From contig NZ_JASZYR010000011.1 in the NCBI RefSeq assembly GCF_030316855.1, positions 114,803 to 178,802 of the forward strand: 64,000 nt of DNA, given 5' to 3'. Numbering within the stretch: position 1 is the stretch's first letter; each line of letters opens with the position of its first letter. Both the position numbers and the translations under genes were made by a program. This document shows positions 59,704 to 64,000 of this stretch, one piece after another. The stretch comes from Variovorax sp. J22P240 (GTDB taxonomy: Bacteria; Pseudomonadota; Gammaproteobacteria; Burkholderiales; Burkholderiaceae_C). The notes beneath the pieces are model-generated. The model saw only the letters and a program-made list of their open reading frames with translations, did no database searches and was not told the origin of the DNA.

Positions 59704-60603
59704 TCAGCGTTTGAGTTTGGGGTCCAGGGCGTCGCGCAAGCCGTCGCCCAGCAGGTTGAATGCGAGTACGGCGGCGAGGATCGCGAGGCCCGGAAATGTC
59801 ACGACCCACCACGCGCGCAAGACGAACTCGCGCGCGTCGGCCAGCATGGTTCCCCATTCCGGTGACGGCGGCTGTGCACCGAGGCCGAGGAAGCCCAGCG
59901 CCGCCGCATCGAGGATGGCGGTCGAAACCCCCAGAGAGGCCTGCACGATGAGCGGCGCGGCGCAGTTGGGCAGCACCTCGCGGAACATGAGGCGCAGCGT
60001 GCCCGCACCGCTCACGCGCGCGGCCGTCACGTAATCGCGCGACACCTCGGAGATCACGGCGGCGCGTGTGATGCGCACGTAGTGCGGCAGCACCACGATC
60101 GCGACCGCGAGCATCGCATTGATCAGCCCCGGCCCGAGGATCGCCACGATCACGATCGCGAGCAGCAGGCTCGGCAGCGTGAGGATCACATCCATCAGCC
60201 GCATGATCGCGATCTCGAGCACGCCACGAAAGAAGCCGGCGATCAGCCCCAGCGAGATGCCGACCGCGACCGAGATCGCGACGACGGCCATGCCGATCGA
60301 CAGCGAGAGCCGCGCGCCATACATGAGCCGCGAGAGGATGTCCCGGCCGATGGCGTCGGTGCCCAGAAGATGCGCCATCGATCCGCCATCCTGCCAGGCC
60401 GGAGGCCGCAGGAAGGCTGTGCTGTCGGTCTGGTTGGGCGCATGCGGCGCGATCCACGGCGCGAACAGCGCCACCAGCAGCAGGAACACGACCACTCCCA
60501 GACCGATGACCGCGCCGCGATTGGCCGAGAACGAGCCCCAGAACTCGCGCCACGGCCCTGGTGGTGCAGTACCTATTTCGACGGGAACTGTGGTCGCGCT
60601 CAT
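59704..60603 (-). CDS. dppC: Dipeptide ABC transporter permease DppC
   Basis: A 299-residue inner-membrane protein with about six helices. The N-terminal WREFWGSFSANRGAVIGLGV and HLLGTDAIGRDILSRLMYGA are typical of DppC/OppC, and RVSGAGTLRLMFREVLPNCA is the EAA-loop region that contacts the ATPases. The start ATG at 60603 overlaps the dppB stop (ATGA). The 47-residue upstream extension in the same frame is not supported. Confidence 0.93.
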   Translation of the reverse strand: MSATTVPVEIGTAPPGPWREFWGSFSANRGAVIGLGVVVFLLLVALFAPWIAPHAPNQTDSTAFLRPPAWQDGGSMAHLLGTDAIGRDILSRLMYGARLSLSIGMAVVAISVAVGISLGLIAGFFRGVLEIAIMRLMDVILTLPSLLLAIVIVAILGPGLINAMLAVAIVVLPHYVRITRAAVISEVSRDYVTAARVSGAGTLRLMFREVLPNCAAPLIVQASLGVSTAILDAAALGFLGLGAQPPSPEWGTMLADAREFVLRAWWVVTFPGLAILAAVLAFNLLGDGLRDALDPKLKR

Positions 60604-61610
60604 CGCGATTGCCGGATGCGGGGATTGATGAAGCCGTAGGCCAGATCGACCACAACGTTGACCACCATCACGATGACGCCGAGCAGCAGCATGCCGCCCT
60701 GCAGCACGGGATAGTCGCGCCGGCCGATGGCCTCGATCAGCCACTTGCCGACACCGGGCCAGGAAAAGATGGTCTCGGTCAGGATGGCTCCCGTGAAGAG
60801 CACGCCAACCTGCAGCCCGATCACCGTGACCACCGGGATCAGCGCATTGCGCAGTGCATGCACGCCCACCACGCGCAGCGGCGCGAGTCCCTTGGCGCGC
60901 GCGGTGCGGATGTAGTCCTCGCCGAGCACTTCGAGCATGGCCGATCGCGTCATCCGCGCGATCACCGCGAGCGTGTTGGTGCCCAGCACGATGGCCGGCA
61001 GGATCAGGTGCTGCAGCGCCGAGAAAAACGCGCCCTTGTCATCCGACAGCAACGAATCGATGAGCAGGAAGCCGGTCACCGGCTCGATGTAGTACTGCAC
61101 CGCGATGCGGCCCGAGACCGGCGTCCAGCCGAGCTGCACCGAAAAGAACAGGATCAGCAACAGCCCCCACCAGAAGATGGGCATCGAGTAGCCGGTGAGC
61201 GAAGTCGCCATCACGCCGTGGTCGAACAGCGAGTTGCGCTTGACCGCCGCAATGATGCCCGCCGGAATGCCGAGGATCAGCGCGAAGAGGATGGCGCACA
61301 CCGCCAGTTCGACCGTGGCCGGGAAGAGCGCGAGAAACTCGCTCATCACCGGTTCCTGGGTGATGACCGACTTGCCCAGGTCGCCGTGCATCACGCGCTC
61401 GATGTAGATGCCGTATTGCGTGAAGAGCGGCTTGTCGAGTCCGTAGTCCTTCAGCAGTTGCGCGTGGCGGACCGGATCGATGCCGCGCTCGCCCGCGAGC
61501 GTCTCGATGGGGTCGCCCGGCACCAGCCGGATCAGGAAAAACGCAAGCAGCGTCATGCCGATGAAAGTCGGCACGAGGAGGCTTGCGCGTGTCAGGATGA
61601 ATCGAAACAT
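60600..61610 (-). CDS. dppB: Dipeptide ABC transporter permease DppB
   Basis: A 336-residue inner-membrane permease. MFRFILTRASLLVPTFIGMT opens the first helix; FFLIRLVPGDPIETLAGERG is the family's periplasmic start, and RTARAKGLAPLRVVGVHALR is the EAA loop. It has about six helices. It heads the operon dppB-C-D-F-A, possibly read through from fadD, which ends 50 bases upstream. Import of di- or short oligopeptides is likely; other small ligands are possible in this family. Confidence 0.94.
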   Translation of the reverse strand: MFRFILTRASLLVPTFIGMTLLAFFLIRLVPGDPIETLAGERGIDPVRHAQLLKDYGLDKPLFTQYGIYIERVMHGDLGKSVITQEPVMSEFLALFPATVELAVCAILFALILGIPAGIIAAVKRNSLFDHGVMATSLTGYSMPIFWWGLLLILFFSVQLGWTPVSGRIAVQYYIEPVTGFLLIDSLLSDDKGAFFSALQHLILPAIVLGTNTLAVIARMTRSAMLEVLGEDYIRTARAKGLAPLRVVGVHALRNALIPVVTVIGLQVGVLFTGAILTETIFSWPGVGKWLIEAIGRRDYPVLQGGMLLLGVIVMVVNVVVDLAYGFINPRIRQSR

Positions 61611-61660
61611 TCAGTCCCAATATGCAAGAGCGATGCCGGGTCGCGTCCCCGGCCGAACCC

Positions 61661-63340
61661 TTACTTTTTGACGTCGCGCAATTCGCGCCGCAGGATCTTG
61701 CCGACCGGCGTCTTGGGAAGATCGGTGCGGAACTCGATCACACGTGGCTGCTTGTAGCCCGTGAGGTTCGCACGGCAGAACTCGCGCACCTCGGCCTCGG
61801 TGAGGTCGGCGTCCTTCTTGACGATCACAAGCTTCACGGTCTCGCCGGTCTTCTCGTCGACGATGCCCACCGCGGCGCATTCGAGCACGCCCGGGATCTG
61901 TGCGACCACGTCTTCGATCTCGTTCGGGTACACGTTGAAGCCCGAGACCAGGATCATGTCCTTCTTGCGGTCGACGATCTTGAAGTAGCCGCGCTCGTCG
62001 ACCACGCCGACGTCGCCGGTCTTGAAGTAGCCGTCGGCCGTCATGACCTTGGCCGTTTCGTCGGGACGCTGCCAGTAGCCGGCCATCACCTGCGGCCCCT
62101 TGACCGCGACCTCGCCGGCCTGGCCCAGGGCGACGTCGTGGCCGTCGTCGTCGATCAGCTTCACATAGGTGCTAGGCAAGGGCACACCGATGGTGCCGGT
62201 GTACGCGATGCTCGTCGTCGGATTGCAGGTGACCGACGGCGAGGTTTCCGAAAGACCGTAGCCCTCGCAGATCGGGCAGCCCGTCTTGTCGAGCCACAGC
62301 TTGGCCACCGCGCCCTGCACCGCCATGCCGCCGCCGACGGAGACCTTCAGGTTCTTCCAGTTGACGGTGCCGAAGTCGGGATGGTTCGCGAGGCCGTTGA
62401 ATAGCGTATTCACGGCCGGGAAGCTGTGGAAGGTGTGCTTCGACAACTCCTTGAGCACGCCCGCGATGTCGCGCGGATTCGGGATCAGGATCAGCTTTCC
62501 GCCCGTGCGCATGCTCAGCATCATGTTCACGGTGAAAGCGAAGATGTGATACAGCGGCAGCGCGCAAACGCTGGTCGGCTGTTCGCCGGCGGGCACCTTC
62601 TGCATGACCGGATCGTTCCAGGCTTCGGACTGCAGCACGTTGGCGATCACGTTGCGTTGCAGCAGCACTGCGCCCTTCGACACGCCGGTGGTGCCGCCGG
62701 TGTATTGCAGCACCGCGACGTCGTCGGGACCGATCGCGACCGGCTGGACGGTGCGCGACGCGCCCTTTTCGAGCGCTTCGTTGAACCGCACCGCACCGGG
62801 CAGGCTGTATTGGGGCACCATCTTCTTGACGTTGCGCACGACATAGTTGACCAGCGCACCCTTCAGCAGGCCCAGGCGGTCGCCCATCGCGGCCAAAACG
62901 ACGTGCTTGACCGGCGTGGCCGCCATGCATTGCTGCAGCGTGGTGCCGAAGTTCTCCATGATGACGATCGCCTTGGAGCCCGAATCCTTGAGTTGGTGCT
63001 CCAGTTCCCGCGGCGTGTAGAGCGGGTTCACGTTGACGAGGATCAAGCCGGCGCGCAGCAGGCCCGCCACAGCGATCGGGTACTGCGGGCAGTTCGGCAT
63101 CATCACGGCGACGCGGTCGCCCTTGACGAGGCCCAGGCCTTGCAAGTAGCCGGCGAAAGCACGGCTTTGACGGTCGACATCGGCGTAGCTCACGTCCTTG
63201 CCCATGAAGCTGTAGGCCGTGCGATCCGCGTACTTCGTGAAGCTTTCTTCCATGAGCGCGACCAGCGAGGGGTAGCGCGAGGCGTCGATGTCGGCGGGCA
63301 CGCCTTGCGGATAGCTGCCAAGCCAGGGTCGATCAGTCAC
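61661..63340 (-). CDS. fadD: Long-chain fatty acid-CoA ligase
   Basis: A 559-residue AMP-forming acyl-CoA synthetase. YTGGTTGVSKGAVLLQRN is the P-loop-like motif; GYGLSETSPSV and YFKTGDVGVVDERGYFKIVD with RKKDMILVSGFNVYPNEIE are the A5-A8 motifs; PVGKILRREL contains the catalytic C-terminal lysine. It activates fatty acids for beta-oxidation with ATP and CoA at the membrane. I chose GTG at 63340 because GGAG lies seven bases before it and MTDRPWLGSYPQGV is the family start; a TTG six codons upstream is unlikely. Confidence 0.93.
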   Translation of the reverse strand: MTDRPWLGSYPQGVPADIDASRYPSLVALMEESFTKYADRTAYSFMGKDVSYADVDRQSRAFAGYLQGLGLVKGDRVAVMMPNCPQYPIAVAGLLRAGLILVNVNPLYTPRELEHQLKDSGSKAIVIMENFGTTLQQCMAATPVKHVVLAAMGDRLGLLKGALVNYVVRNVKKMVPQYSLPGAVRFNEALEKGASRTVQPVAIGPDDVAVLQYTGGTTGVSKGAVLLQRNVIANVLQSEAWNDPVMQKVPAGEQPTSVCALPLYHIFAFTVNMMLSMRTGGKLILIPNPRDIAGVLKELSKHTFHSFPAVNTLFNGLANHPDFGTVNWKNLKVSVGGGMAVQGAVAKLWLDKTGCPICEGYGLSETSPSVTCNPTTSIAYTGTIGVPLPSTYVKLIDDDGHDVALGQAGEVAVKGPQVMAGYWQRPDETAKVMTADGYFKTGDVGVVDERGYFKIVDRKKDMILVSGFNVYPNEIEDVVAQIPGVLECAAVGIVDEKTGETVKLVIVKKDADLTEAEVREFCRANLTGYKQPRVIEFRTDLPKTPVGKILRRELRDVKK

Positions 63341-63407
63341 AGTTAGTCTCCAATGCAAAATATTGTGTCGAAATTTGCCGCCATCGTAACTTGACGTTCG
63401 GATGTGG

Positions 63408-63442
63408 CACGGGCCGCGACACTGCGCGGCCCGTGGTTTTTT
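63408..63442 (+). terminator. Strong stem-loop with T-run between pntB and fadD
   Basis: CACGGGCCGCG (63408-63418), loop ACACTG, CGCGGCCCGTG (63425-63435), then G and six T. It has the full form of a Rho-independent terminator, but only when read on the plus strand, while both neighbouring genes are on the minus strand, where the stem would be preceded by A rather than followed by T. It may still end pntB transcripts as a plain hairpin. Confidence 0.7.
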
Positions 63443-63459
63443 GCGCGCGGCGCCGAGAG

Positions 63460-64000
<541 letters not shown>

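Overview
The window is GC-rich, densely packed bacterial DNA with short intergenic gaps. The gene content points to a betaproteobacterium of the order Burkholderiales, most likely family Comamonadaceae and perhaps Variovorax or a close relative. This is inferred from gene order and protein style: a Bug-type tripartite tricarboxylate receptor, proteobacterial-type GshA, divergent bamE/fur with dapB beside them, and a pyrophosphate-type phosphofructokinase. No rRNA, tRNA, CRISPR array, insertion sequence or phage gene was seen; nearly everything looks chromosomal and housekeeping or metabolic.

Layout. 1-2.4 kb: a membrane/regulator operon (LysR, DUF2214 protein, fused transporter/spermidine-synthase protein cut by the left edge). 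2.5-6 kb: a VOC protein, then a CoA transferase plus HMG-CoA lyase pair with a divergent IclR regulator and a clear double operator. 6-10.4 kb: a Bug receptor and aminotransferase divergent from malate synthase G. 10.4-17.3 kb: a ProQ-like RNA chaperone, LysR/DUF2917, a thiolase/PaaG-like isomerase/acyl-CoA dehydrogenase operon, a pyrophosphate phosphofructokinase and a cysteine-rich protein. 17.3-23.5 kb: zinc metallopeptidase, MFS exporter, class II amidotransferase, and a TonB siderophore receptor behind a Fur-box-like site. 23.5-34.9 kb: a co-directional run of eight genes (leuS, lptE, holA, proA, gshA, kup, benE-like, gshB). 35-46.2 kb: a complete glycogen cluster (GH13 alpha-glucosidase, glgB, glgX, glgC, glgA, glgP). 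46.3-51.5 kb: bamE-dapB-exbB-exbD, fur, and hpf-ptsN-hprK. 51.9-56 kb: UvrD-like helicase, CorA behind a possible leader peptide, and an MTA/SAH nucleosidase. 56-64 kb: a dipeptide ABC transporter operon (dppB-C-D-F-A), fadD and the end of pntB.

How parts work together. The glycogen genes cover ADP-glucose synthesis, chain elongation, branching, phosphorolysis and debranching in one block. The gsh genes supply glutathione and share a transcript-sized run with a potassium importer. Fur is encoded here along with a likely Fur-controlled siderophore receptor and an ExbBD energiser.

Most notable observations. (1) A dispersed family of six ~65-100 bp intergenic hairpin elements. Five abut stop codons, two of them supplying the stop itself, and a sixth supplies a Shine-Dalgarno-like sequence and leads straight into a start codon; their outer stem varies in sequence while keeping pairing. 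(2) A 13-codon open reading frame upstream of corA that starts like the MgtL leader peptide. (3) A predicted hpf transcript whose 5' end would be a 65-nt almost pure pyrimidine tract. (4) A perfect 12-bp stem inside the last codons of glgP. (5) A KMSKS variant in LeuS.
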